DNA of 64,000 nt from an uncultured Lachnospiraceae bacterium (GTDB lineage: Bacteria > Bacillota > Clostridia > Lachnospirales > Lachnospiraceae). A program made the position numbers and the translations under genes. This document shows positions 50,644-59,717 of the stretch, piece by piece (within the stretch, counting starts at the first letter, position 1; each line of letters opens with the position of its first letter). Where the stretch lies: assembly GCA_902760755.1 (NCBI GenBank), contig CACWHK010000015.1, positions 1,425 through 65,424 on the forward strand. Direction: 5' to 3'. Under the pieces are notes generated by a model that saw only the letters and a program-made list of their open reading frames with translations, was not told where the DNA came from and searched no databases.

Positions 50644-51950
50644 TGGGGAACATGAAGGCACATAACAGAAAAAACAGAATCTGGTTTTCCATCATCCTTT
50701 CCGCGCTCGTGCTCCTTCTTGGGACGGTGATCACGGGAGGGATTTTAATGCTGCGCTTTGACAGGAGCATCCGAACCGAGGTGTCCATTGAGGCAGGGGA
50801 GGCCCTTCCCGGTGTTTCTGCATTTCTGGAAAGTGAGAATAGCTCCGTCCGTGTCGAAAGCGGCCTTGACTCCATAGATACCAAGGTACCGGGGGTGTAC
50901 CCGGTAGAGCTTGCCTGGGGCCCCTTCCATAAGACCACCTACCTTACGGTGCGGGATACGGTTCCGCCCACGGGAGAGGTGCAGGATCTCCTCAGTGAGA
51001 CCGGTGTGGAGCACCCGGTGACGGACTTTGTTGTAAACGCGGAGGACATCACGTCGGTGGTGCCGCATTTTGTAAAGACCCCGGATTATCAGACCGAGGG
51101 TGTGCAGGAGATAGAGATCTTCCTGGAGGATGCCGGCGGAAACCGGACCTATCTTACGGCAGAGCTGACCCTGTATGATCCGGCGTATGAGCCAAAGATC
51201 CGGGGGCTGCGGAACCAGACCGTGTTTGTGGGAGAGAGTATCGCCTACCGTCCCGGAGTCACCATCGAGGACCCCATGGACCCGGAGGCACAGCTTTCCA
51301 TCGACAACTCCAAGGTGAATCTGGAGGTGCCGGGGAGCTATCCCGTGGTCTACACCGCAAACGATAAGTACGGAAGGACCTGCAGTGAGACCGTCTACGT
51401 GAAGGTGGAGGAGCTTCCGGAGAACTACGCGGACCGGCAGCTGCTGGATGAGCTCTGCACGGAGCTGCTGTCCGAGCTGATCACGGACGGAATGACGGAT
51501 ATCGAGAAGACCTTCGCCATCTTCCGGTGGGTACGTAGAAATGTTCCGTGGAACGGTACAAGAACCATCCGCGATGAGGTGGCAGAGGCCCTGGAGGGCC
51601 TGCAGGGACACTCCGGCGACTGCTTCACCCATATGATCACCTGTAAGGCGCTGCTGGATAAGGCGGGGATCGAGAATATCCAGATCCAGCGGTATCCGGG
51701 GCCCGGAAAGCATTTCTGGCTGATGGTTCATATCGACGGGGAATGGTATCACCTGGATCCCTCCCCGATCTACATGCATCAGCATGTGGGATTCCTGGAA
51801 ACCGACGGGGAGCTGGAGATGTTCTCGGCTGCGATCCGTCCGAACTACTATGCCTATGATCACAGTGCATATCCCGAGACTCCCCTTACGAGTCCCGCAA
51901 AAGCGACCTATAAAAACGGAGATTATTACCTGAAGCTGGAGGAGCAGTAA
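50643..51950 (+). CDS. Membrane-anchored Ig-like / transglutaminase-like protein
   Basis: 435 residues from ATG 50643 (ATG 50652 is an alternative). One N-terminal transmembrane helix (about 14-37), then two or three beta-sandwich repeats of the DUF5011/Ig-like type (DSIDTKVPGVYPVELAWG...; VNLEVPGSYPVVYTANDKYG), and a C-terminal transglutaminase-like core. Its catalytic triad residues are Cys327 in GHSGDCFTH, His357 in GKHFWLMVH and Asp372 in YHLDPSP. Extracellular, and probably a protein crosslinker or peptidase-like enzyme acting near the envelope. The start overlaps a short upstream reading frame, suggesting coupled translation. The PP2C genes follow 42 bp later. Confidence 0.75.
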   Translation: MGNMKAHNRKNRIWFSIILSALVLLLGTVITGGILMLRFDRSIRTEVSIEAGEALPGVSAFLESENSSVRVESGLDSIDTKVPGVYPVELAWGPFHKTTYLTVRDTVPPTGEVQDLLSETGVEHPVTDFVVNAEDITSVVPHFVKTPDYQTEGVQEIEIFLEDAGGNRTYLTAELTLYDPAYEPKIRGLRNQTVFVGESIAYRPGVTIEDPMDPEAQLSIDNSKVNLEVPGSYPVVYTANDKYGRTCSETVYVKVEELPENYADRQLLDELCTELLSELITDGMTDIEKTFAIFRWVRRNVPWNGTRTIRDEVAEALEGLQGHSGDCFTHMITCKALLDKAGIENIQIQRYPGPGKHFWLMVHIDGEWYHLDPSPIYMHQHVGFLETDGELEMFSAAIRPNYYAYDHSAYPETPLTSPAKATYKNGDYYLKLEEQ

Positions 51951-51992
51951 AGCGGTTCCTGTGAAAGAAAAACGGATTTAACGAAAGAAACC

Positions 51993-53798
51993 ATGAAAGA
52001 AAGAGAAGCGGAAAAACTGAATCCGAAAAAACGCCCGGGAATCTTCCGGATCAGTCTGCTGAAGCAGGTTGCGTTCTTTTTCGCCCTCGCGGTCCTGATT
52101 ACGGGGGTGATCTCTTTCTTTACCCTGAAGGCGATCACCGAACGAAGCATCCGGAAGCAGCGTGAGGAGCTGGCGATCCAGATCGTAAAGAGTCTGGCAG
52201 TGGAAATGTACCAGTATGAGACCATGGACTGGCTGCTGGAGTACTGGGCAGAGCACGCAGCGGATCTGGACGTTGAGTACGGAACCTATGAAAAGACGCT
52301 GAAGAAGGAGGAGGAGTTCGGGAAGAAGCATCCGGAATTTATCCTCGGAGCCCCCAGCCTGTCGGAGGTTCAGGCTATGTCAGAGGAAGATCAGAAGCTA
52401 TATGCCGAGATCATGTATTCCTGGATTACGGATGAGTTCAATATGACGAAGATGGTATACGAGATAAGCTATATCTATATCATCCGTACGGATCCCGAGT
52501 ATCAGGAGGATATCTACCTGATCAGCGGAGCCGCCTATGATCAGAGTCGTGGCAGCGGTCCCGAGGATGCATATACCCTGGGGGTTACGGTCGGGAATAC
52601 GGAGGCTCAGAAGAAGTCGTTGGAGACGGCGGCTTCCCAGGGCACCGGACTTTTCCAGACGGATGACTATATCGACTATTACTTCTGCATGCTGGATGAG
52701 GGAGGCGGAAAGAGCTTTGTGGGAGTTTCCTATGATCTTGGCGCTATGAAGGCCTCCGCGAAGCAGGATACGCTGCACGGCGTCATCAACTTCGTCGGAA
52801 TGCAGATCGCGCTTTCGGCCTTCTGCCTGATCCTGCTGTTCTTCTTTACGATCCGTCCGGTGCGGAGGATCCAGAAGCGTGTCAGAAGCTATAAGGATAA
52901 CAGGGATCCGGAGGAGATCCTTCGCCGTCTTTCCCATGTACAGTCCCGGAATGAGATCGGCGAGCTTCGGGATGATATCTCGGAATGCGTGATCGAGATC
53001 GAGGATTATCTGGAAACGATCAGTGAGATCACCTCCGAACAGGAGCGGATCCGGACGGAGCTTTCCGTCGCCACGAGGATTCAGGAAGGCCTTGTTCCGA
53101 AGACATTTCCGCCCTTCCCGGAACGGAAGGAGTTTGATCTGTATGCCTCCATGACTCCCGCGAAGGAGGTGGGGGGTGATTTCTACGATTATTTCCTTGT
53201 GGATGAGGACCATCTTGCCATGGTGATCGCGGATGTCTCCGGGAAGGGAGTTCCCGCAGCCCTCTTCATGGCAACCTCCATGAGCCTGATCCGAAGCCGG
53301 ACCATGCTGGGGGGCAGTCCGTCGGAGATTCTGGCGGATGTAAATGAGCAGCTTTGTGAAGGAAACAACTCGGACTTCTTTGTCACCGTCTGGCTTGCGA
53401 TCCTGCAGATCTCCACGGGAGAAGGCGTTGCCGCAAATGCAGGGCATGAGCATCCCATGCTCCGGAGGAAGGGAGGAAGCTTCGAGCCCGTAAAGTACCG
53501 TCATTCCCCGGCGGTTGCAACCATGAAGGGAATCCCCTTCCGGGAGCACACCTTCCGGCTGGAACCGGGAGACCGTCTTTTTGTTTTCACCGACGGTGTA
53601 CCGGAGGCCACGGATGCAAAGGAAGAGCTGTTCGGAGAGGACCGTACCGTGGAGGCGCTGAACCGGTATGCAGATCAGGAGCTCTCGGGTCTTCTTGAAG
53701 GGGTAAAAGAAGAGATTGACCGCTTCACGCTGGGAGCGGAGCAGTTTGATGATATAACCATGCTGGCACTGGATTATTTCGGACCGACGCGTCGCTAA
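51993..53798 (+). CDS. Membrane sensor with SpoIIE-type PP2C phosphatase domain (paralogue 1)
   Basis: 601 residues. TM1 is at about 21-43, followed by an extracellular sensor domain of about 215 residues, TM2 at about 265-287, a HAMP-like/coiled segment (288-365) and a C-terminal SpoIIE/PPM phosphatase. Metal-binding signatures are EVGGDFYDYF, IADVSGKGVPAALF, TDGVPEATD and FDDITML. By analogy with RsbU/SpoIIE it would dephosphorylate an anti-anti-sigma (STAS) protein in response to an external signal; no STAS or anti-sigma gene adjoins. The next gene is a paralogue with the same layout. Ribosome binding site weak (GAAAG). Confidence 0.82.
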   Translation: MKEREAEKLNPKKRPGIFRISLLKQVAFFFALAVLITGVISFFTLKAITERSIRKQREELAIQIVKSLAVEMYQYETMDWLLEYWAEHAADLDVEYGTYEKTLKKEEEFGKKHPEFILGAPSLSEVQAMSEEDQKLYAEIMYSWITDEFNMTKMVYEISYIYIIRTDPEYQEDIYLISGAAYDQSRGSGPEDAYTLGVTVGNTEAQKKSLETAASQGTGLFQTDDYIDYYFCMLDEGGGKSFVGVSYDLGAMKASAKQDTLHGVINFVGMQIALSAFCLILLFFFTIRPVRRIQKRVRSYKDNRDPEEILRRLSHVQSRNEIGELRDDISECVIEIEDYLETISEITSEQERIRTELSVATRIQEGLVPKTFPPFPERKEFDLYASMTPAKEVGGDFYDYFLVDEDHLAMVIADVSGKGVPAALFMATSMSLIRSRTMLGGSPSEILADVNEQLCEGNNSDFFVTVWLAILQISTGEGVAANAGHEHPMLRRKGGSFEPVKYRHSPAVATMKGIPFREHTFRLEPGDRLFVFTDGVPEATDAKEELFGEDRTVEALNRYADQELSGLLEGVKEEIDRFTLGAEQFDDITMLALDYFGPTRR

Positions 53799-53852
53799 AG
53801 CGAAGCGAGGGGGCAAAACATAACAGGACAGGAAAAGGAAACAAAGCCTCGT

Positions 53853-55685
53853 ATGGATGAGACCGTAAAAAAGAAAAAAAAGTTCATCGAACGGCTCCCA
53901 CGGGTCAGTCTGATCTTGGAGGTCGCTATCTTCTTCGTGCTGGGACTTCTCATCACGGGGGTGATTTCCTATGCGATCCTGAAGCGTCAGTACAACGAGA
54001 CCGTCAAAACCGAGAAGGAGCAGTACGCCGGTTACGTGGTAATCGATGTGCTGAAGAGTATAGCCCGGTATCCGGCGGCGGACTGGCTGCTGGATTACTG
54101 GTGGGTCCATGCATCCGAACTGGACCCGGAGTATGTGGGAGCAAGATTTTCGGATACACAGAGCACCATCAACAAAACCCTGGAGCTTCGGAAAAACCAC
54201 CCGGAGCTTCTGATCGAGCATGCAGAGGTTGAGCAGGTGGAGGCGCTGAGTCCCGCGGAGCAGAAATCCTACGCGGAGATCATCTACAACCGGGTAAAAA
54301 CGGATATCGATTATACCATGGCCATCAACGAGTCCAGAGAGATGATGCTCGTGGTGGTGGATCCGGAACAAAAGGGCGTGCGCGCCATGTTCTGTGGTGC
54401 CATGGGATATATGGATGAGGTTGGGGAATACAAGCTCCCCAAATTGTATTTTCTGGGGGATCCGGTTCCCTTTACGGAGGAGCAGATCGCGGACATGATG
54501 AAAACCGCGGAGCTGGAGGAGGGGTATTCCACCACATCCTCAGACGGTATGCTCCGTTATTATTACTATCTCACCAAGCTGGACACCGGTGAGACGTTGA
54601 TCTTCTGCGAGTCCTATGATCTGGATGCCTATCTTGCCAGGATCAAGACGGATACGAAGGAGGGGACCTTCACCCAGATCCTGTTCCAGCTGCTGTTATC
54701 CGTGATCTGTCTTCTGCTCCTTACGATCTTCATCCTCCGGCCCATCCGGAAGACAAGGAACGGGATCCGGAAGTACACCTCCGATAAGGACTGTGATGCC
54801 GTGCTGGAGCAGCTGCGAAAGATCCGGACCCATAACGAGATCGGAGATCTTCGGGATGATCTCTCGGACATGATCTATGAGATGGATCAGTACATGAAGG
54901 AGATCCGGGAGAAGACGGCGGAGAAGGAGCGGATCGGTACCGAGCTTTCGGTGGCAAGGAAGATTCAGGCGGACGTGCTCCCGAAGAACTTCCCGGCCTT
55001 CCCGGACCGGAAGGAGTTTGATATCCGTGCCACCATGACGCCTGCGAAGGAGGTGGGGGGAGACTTCTACGACTTCTTCCTGATCGATCCCGACCATCTG
55101 GCGCTGGTGATCGCGGACGTCTCCGGCAAGGGCGTTCCCGCAGCCCTCTTCATGATGATCTCCAGGACACTGCTCCGGAGCCTTGCCATGAAGGGCGGAA
55201 CCCCGGCAGAGATCCTGGGAGAGCTGAATCATCAGCTCTGTACGGAGAATGCGGCAGAGATGTTCGTAACCGTCTGGTTTGCGATCCTGGAGCTATCCAC
55301 CGGCCGCGGCATGGCCGCAAATGCAGGGCATGAGCACCCGGCCATCCGCAGGAAGGACGGAAGCTTCGAGCTTGTAAAGTATAAGCATTCACCGGCGGTT
55401 GCCACCATGGATGGGATCCCCTTCCGTGAGCACGAATTCCTGCTGGAGCCGGGAGACCGCCTCTACGTTTACACGGACGGAGTGACGGAAGCCACGGATC
55501 ATGAAAAAGAGCTCTTCGGAGATGCGCGTCTTCTTGCGGCACTGAGCGGTGCAAAGGATGCGGATCTGGAGGGACTGCTGGAGCATGTGAAGGAAGAGAT
55601 CGACGCCTTCGTCGGTAAGGAGGAACAGTTTGATGACATCACCATGCTGGCGCTGGACTACTACGGAACGCCTATCGCTCCTTGA
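53853..55685 (+). CDS. Membrane sensor with SpoIIE-type PP2C phosphatase domain (paralogue 2)
   Basis: 610 residues with the same order as its upstream neighbour: TM1 (about 22-44), extracellular sensor, TM2 (about 272-291), linker, and a phosphatase with EVGGDFYDFF, IADVSGKGVPAALF, TDGVTEATDH and FDDITML. The C-terminal domains are very similar (KEFDIRATMTPAKEVGGDFYD here; KEFDLYASMTPAKEVGGDFYD there), while the sensor parts differ more. That fits a tandem duplication with divergence of signal input. AGGAAA lies upstream of the ATG at 53853. Possibly cotranscribed with paralogue 1 (54-bp gap). Confidence 0.82.
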   Translation: MDETVKKKKKFIERLPRVSLILEVAIFFVLGLLITGVISYAILKRQYNETVKTEKEQYAGYVVIDVLKSIARYPAADWLLDYWWVHASELDPEYVGARFSDTQSTINKTLELRKNHPELLIEHAEVEQVEALSPAEQKSYAEIIYNRVKTDIDYTMAINESREMMLVVVDPEQKGVRAMFCGAMGYMDEVGEYKLPKLYFLGDPVPFTEEQIADMMKTAELEEGYSTTSSDGMLRYYYYLTKLDTGETLIFCESYDLDAYLARIKTDTKEGTFTQILFQLLLSVICLLLLTIFILRPIRKTRNGIRKYTSDKDCDAVLEQLRKIRTHNEIGDLRDDLSDMIYEMDQYMKEIREKTAEKERIGTELSVARKIQADVLPKNFPAFPDRKEFDIRATMTPAKEVGGDFYDFFLIDPDHLALVIADVSGKGVPAALFMMISRTLLRSLAMKGGTPAEILGELNHQLCTENAAEMFVTVWFAILELSTGRGMAANAGHEHPAIRRKDGSFELVKYKHSPAVATMDGIPFREHEFLLEPGDRLYVYTDGVTEATDHEKELFGDARLLAALSGAKDADLEGLLEHVKEEIDAFVGKEEQFDDITMLALDYYGTPIAP

Positions 55686-55770
55686 CAAGTCCTGCATTTT
55701 TGCATAAAATACAAGGAAGGATTACGTACCGGGGAGTACGGAGAAGCGGATCATTTCAGGAGGAAATATC

Positions 55771-56646
55771 ATGACAGAATACAAGAAGCCATTTGTCATA
55801 GCCGAAGCCGGCTGCAATCATATGGGTCAGATGGAGATCGCAAAGGATCTGATCGAGACCGCAGCACATTTCTGTAAGGCAGACGCGATCAAGTTTCAGA
55901 AGCGTTGTCCGAAGGAGCTTCTGACACCGGAGCAGTACAACGCACCCCATCCGAATCCTGCAAACTCCTATGGTGATACCTACGGTGCACACCGTGAATT
56001 CCTGGAGTTTGATGTGGACCAGCACGCACAGCTGAAGAAGTGGTGCGAGGATGCCGGCATAATCTATTCCACCTCCGTGTGGGATCTGACCAGTGCCAAG
56101 GAGATCACCTCCCTGCACCCGCGGTTCATCAAGATCCCTTCTGCCTGCAACACGCATTTCGAGATGCTGCAGTGGCTTTGCGACAACTATGAGGGAGAGA
56201 TCCAGCTGTCCTTCGGTATGACCACGAAGGAAGAGGAGGAAGAGGTGGTTCAGCTCTTTGAGAAGAACCAGAGAGCCAAGGACCTGATCCTTTATAACTG
56301 CACCTCCGGTTATCCGGTCCCCTTCAAGGATATCTGCCTTCTGGAGATCAACCGGATGAAGGAGCAGTACGGCGGACGCGTAAAGGCTATCGGATTCTCG
56401 GGCCATCACCTGGGAATCGCCGTGGACGTTGCAGCCTATACCTTAGGAGCAGAGTATATCGAGCGTCACTACACGCTGGACCGCACATGGAAGGGAACCG
56501 ATCATGCAGCATCCCTGGAGCCGGACGGCATCCGGAAGCTGGTGAGAAACCTGAATGCGGTACACGAAGCACTGACCTACAAGTCGGAGGAGATCCTTCC
56601 GATCGAGCAGGTACAGAGAGATAAACTGAAGTACAGAAAGCACTAG
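55771..56646 (+). CDS. NeuB-family nonulosonate synthase lacking the SAF domain
   Basis: 291 residues. The TIM-barrel synthase domain begins FVIAEAGCNHMGQMEIAKDL and has the PEP/metal features KFQKRCPKELLT, FGMTTKEEEEEV, YNCTSGYPVPF and GFSGHHLGIAVDVAAYTLGAEYIERHYTLDRTWKGTDHAASLEP. NeuB enzymes usually continue with a roughly 60-residue antifreeze-like (SAF) domain; here the protein stops after the barrel. Condenses PEP with a hexosamine or hexose derivative to make a sialic-acid-like sugar. The substrate cannot be read from sequence. GGAGG precedes the ATG. It starts the glycan cluster running to 62.8 kb. Confidence 0.85.
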   Translation: MTEYKKPFVIAEAGCNHMGQMEIAKDLIETAAHFCKADAIKFQKRCPKELLTPEQYNAPHPNPANSYGDTYGAHREFLEFDVDQHAQLKKWCEDAGIIYSTSVWDLTSAKEITSLHPRFIKIPSACNTHFEMLQWLCDNYEGEIQLSFGMTTKEEEEEVVQLFEKNQRAKDLILYNCTSGYPVPFKDICLLEINRMKEQYGGRVKAIGFSGHHLGIAVDVAAYTLGAEYIERHYTLDRTWKGTDHAASLEPDGIRKLVRNLNAVHEALTYKSEEILPIEQVQRDKLKYRKH

Positions 56647-56747
56647 GGACTGGACTATCCAGCATTTCCCGTAAGAAATGGTGCCGGGAGGTTGCCTTGC
56701 ACAGGGATCGCCCGGCACCGTTCTTTTATGGGAAAGGAGACCGATCT

Positions 56748-58244
56748 ATGGGAAAGATAAAGAAGGCCGTTCGAAGAGTGGAGCGGTCCGTAAAGCGAAG
56801 AAGAGAAAACCACCTGATCAGGAAGGAGAAGGGTAGGAAGGCAGAGGTATCCATCGCGGATCTTCTTTCCTGCAATTCGAAGAATGCCACCTTCCGCTAT
56901 GATATCGTGGTTCGTTATCTGGCCGTTTCCGAGTTTCATAAGGGCTCGGACCGCGGCTTTTTACTGTATGAAAAAATGCAGGACCGCCGGATGGGTGACG
57001 GCTTCTCGAAGGGTGCAGTGAAGCGCTTCAAGGCGCTGATCCGTTCCTACGACGAGAAGGGCTATGACCGGGATTCCTATATCCTGGTGGACCGGAATCT
57101 GGGGCTGATCGACGGCTCCCACCGCATGGCCATGGCGCTTTACTACGGCTATCAGAATATCAACGTCCTGATCGTGGATTCGGACCATCCCGTGGAGTAT
57201 TCCATCGACTGGTTTGTGGAGAACGGCTTTACGACCGAGGAGATCCGGTGGATCGTGGAAACCGGAGCAGAGCTGCTCCGCAGGGTTCAGGTTCCCTTCT
57301 CCTGCGTGATCTGGGCTCCTGCAGCGGATCTGGCAGACCGGATCGTGGAGGACCTTTCCTTCTTCGGCACCGTGACGAGTGTAAAGCGTTACGACTACGC
57401 ACCGGGGGAGTATCAAAGTATCGTCCGTGCGGTATATTCCATCGATGATATCGAGAAGTGGAAGATCGAGAAGAAGCTTTCCTACATGAAGAATTATAAG
57501 CCGTCCCTTGTGGCGGTGGATCTTACGATACCGGATCCGGCGTACCGGATCAAGGCTGCGACGGGCCTTCCGCTTTCCACCGTGGGCGAGCGGATCAAGC
57601 GGGCCATCCGTTCGAAGTATAAGAAGGAGATCAAAGAGTATTTCTTTGATATCATCCTGCACATCGGAGACAACATGTACCAAAGCGAGTATATGCGGGA
57701 TGTCTTCGAGAACCGGATCGACTTCCCGAAGGCCGTGGAAATCCTGAATAAATACACCTACGCCTTTGTGAAGACGGACGTTCCCTATATGCCGAAGGAC
57801 TTCCCGAACCGGATTCCCGTGGGAAAGGATGCAGACATCCTCTGTAAGAAGGAGGATGCGGATGCGCTTGTCCGTGAGATGGAGGCCTTCTGCAGACAGT
57901 ACCGGAATTACAATGTGATCACCATTCCCGAGGCAGCGGGTACGAGAATCCGCATGCAGTGGGGCAAGGTTCTGGTCTATCAGGTGGACATCTCCTACGC
58001 GGTGTCCGGACTGGCGGACGGCTTTGTGCCGGATGCGCTGGAATCGCGGCAGAGTAAGAACGGTTACTATATCCTGGATCCGAGGTTTGAGTATATCCTC
58101 CGGATGCAGGCCTATCAGAAGAAGAAAACAAAACAGCATCATAAGGTATATCTGAAGGAGCATATGGCAGAGTATGATGCGGCACTGGCAGGGAAGTATA
58201 TCAGCTGCACGCCTGAGAGTCTGCTGGAGGACGGAAAGTCCTGA
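56748..58244 (+). CDS. Protein of unknown function with ParB-like motif in glycan cluster
   Basis: 498 residues from ATG 56748 (GGAG 10 nt upstream). A basic N-terminus is followed by a ParB/sulfiredoxin-like segment VDRNLGLIDGSHRMAMALYYG (about residues 123-143), where ParB-type CTP or nucleotide binding would lie. The C-terminal half has IPVGKDADILCKKEDADALV (a nucleotidyltransferase-like DxD arrangement) and IRMQWGKVLVYQVDISYAVSG. No membrane helix. The combination suggests a nucleotide-using enzyme acting on the cluster's sugar or its carrier, but no homologous function is known to me. Its place between NeuB and the flippase ties it to the glycan pathway. Confidence 0.6.
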   Translation: MGKIKKAVRRVERSVKRRRENHLIRKEKGRKAEVSIADLLSCNSKNATFRYDIVVRYLAVSEFHKGSDRGFLLYEKMQDRRMGDGFSKGAVKRFKALIRSYDEKGYDRDSYILVDRNLGLIDGSHRMAMALYYGYQNINVLIVDSDHPVEYSIDWFVENGFTTEEIRWIVETGAELLRRVQVPFSCVIWAPAADLADRIVEDLSFFGTVTSVKRYDYAPGEYQSIVRAVYSIDDIEKWKIEKKLSYMKNYKPSLVAVDLTIPDPAYRIKAATGLPLSTVGERIKRAIRSKYKKEIKEYFFDIILHIGDNMYQSEYMRDVFENRIDFPKAVEILNKYTYAFVKTDVPYMPKDFPNRIPVGKDADILCKKEDADALVREMEAFCRQYRNYNVITIPEAAGTRIRMQWGKVLVYQVDISYAVSGLADGFVPDALESRQSKNGYYILDPRFEYILRMQAYQKKKTKQHHKVYLKEHMAEYDAALAGKYISCTPESLLEDGKS

Positions 58245-58292
58245 CCGGACGAAAGTTCGTTGAAATGAGAGTACGCAGGAGGAGTAGTTTGC

Positions 58293-59717
58293 GTGGACGA
58301 TAAGGAAAGGGGAAAATTAGCTGCGAAGGCCGGAAGCTGGTTCGTTGTGTCTTCCATCATGGTGAAGCTGGCTGCGCTGATCACAACCCCGATCTTCACG
58401 CGAATCCTTACCAAAGCGGAATACGGAAATGTTGCGACCTTCATTTCCTGGTCCTCGCTTCTTTACGCCTTCTGTATGCTGGATCTTCCATCCAGCACCG
58501 GTCGTGCCAAGCTGGACTACCCGGGAAAGCTCCGGGAGTATATCGGATCCGTCCAGCTGCTGGCAGCCATGATCACGGGAGGAATCCTCGGGGTGTCGGC
58601 CATCTTCCTCTCCAAGCTGACCGGCTTTATGGAGCTGGATGTTCCGGAGCTGCTCCTTCTCGGAGCCTATCTCTTCTTTTCTCCGGCCATCACCTTCCGG
58701 CAGTTATCCTACCGCTATCAGTATCAGTATAAGCAGAATATCGCCATCGCATTTTATACGACCTTCAGCTCGCTGCTGCTGTCGCTGCTGTTGATCTTCT
58801 GTATCCCCGGGAACAACGAACATCTACGGATCATCGGTATCGTGCTTCCCTCGGTGGTACTGTCCATCGTATTCTGGGTTCAGGATATCCGGAAGGGACA
58901 CATTAAGATCAATACGGAGTTCTGGAAGTACGGACTTGCGATCTCCGTACCGCTGGTGCTCCACAAGGTGGCAGCCAGTATCCTTACCCAGTCGGACCGT
59001 CTCTTTATCACGAAATACCACGGGTCGGAGAATACCGCTCTTTACACCCTGATCTACAGCTATTCCATCCTGATCACAACCATTACTACGGCCATCAACG
59101 ACGGGTGGCTGCCCTGGTTCCATGATACATTTTTCGAAAAGAAGTATGATCAGATCCGTAAAAATGTAAAGCCTCTGATCGTTCTCGGTGCGTATATCGG
59201 GCTTGCCTGCGTGGCACTGGCACCGGAGGCCATCCTGGTCCTGGGCGGTAAGGACTACATGGATGCCATCGGGTGCGTAACCCCCATCGTGGTGGGCGTT
59301 GTGTGCCAGTATATCTATACCCACTACGTAAATATCGAGATCCATCTGAAGAAGACCTATTATGTGTCCATCGGAACAACCGTCGCGGCGGTCACAAATA
59401 TCGTCCTGAACTTTATCTTCGTGCCGCAGTACGGCTTTGTTGCAGCGGCCTATACCACCCTGGCCAGCTACTTCGTGCTGATGGTGGTCCATGCGTTCAT
59501 CACCCGGCGGATCCTTCATGTGAAGCTCTATGATGAGCGGTGGATGTTCGGAACGGTTGCCGTTGTTGCTGTTGTTGCCTGGGCCCTGCAGTGGACCTAT
59601 GACCATCCGGTGATCCGCTACGCGGTAACGGCAGTCGGATTCCTGTCCTTCCTGTTCGTATTCAGGAAGTATATCAGAGGATTTTTGAAGAAAAGAAAGA
59701 AGAGGAGCGCATCATGA
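58293..59717 (+). CDS. Polysaccharide flippase (Wzx/MATE-like)
   Basis: 474 residues; GTG start at 58293 after GGAGGAG. About 12-14 hydrophobic helices are spread over the whole length, e.g. AGSWFVVSSIMVKLAALITTPIF and IGLACVALAPEAILVLGGKDYM, the latter part of a signature loop of the polysaccharide_synt family. It would flip lipid-linked repeat units across the membrane. Ends in a basic tail KKRKKRSAS and overlaps the next gene by 4 nt (ATGA). Confidence 0.88.
   Translation: MDDKERGKLAAKAGSWFVVSSIMVKLAALITTPIFTRILTKAEYGNVATFISWSSLLYAFCMLDLPSSTGRAKLDYPGKLREYIGSVQLLAAMITGGILGVSAIFLSKLTGFMELDVPELLLLGAYLFFSPAITFRQLSYRYQYQYKQNIAIAFYTTFSSLLLSLLLIFCIPGNNEHLRIIGIVLPSVVLSIVFWVQDIRKGHIKINTEFWKYGLAISVPLVLHKVAASILTQSDRLFITKYHGSENTALYTLIYSYSILITTITTAINDGWLPWFHDTFFEKKYDQIRKNVKPLIVLGAYIGLACVALAPEAILVLGGKDYMDAIGCVTPIVVGVVCQYIYTHYVNIEIHLKKTYYVSIGTTVAAVTNIVLNFIFVPQYGFVAAAYTTLASYFVLMVVHAFITRRILHVKLYDERWMFGTVAVVAVVAWALQWTYDHPVIRYAVTAVGFLSFLFVFRKYIRGFLKKRKKRSAS

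Noticed and set aside
50639-50644. Perfect TATAAT before the transglutaminase-like gene as its main promoter
   Set aside because: It overlaps the start codon, has no matching -35 at 17 bp and would make a leaderless message; kept only as an alternative in the findings.
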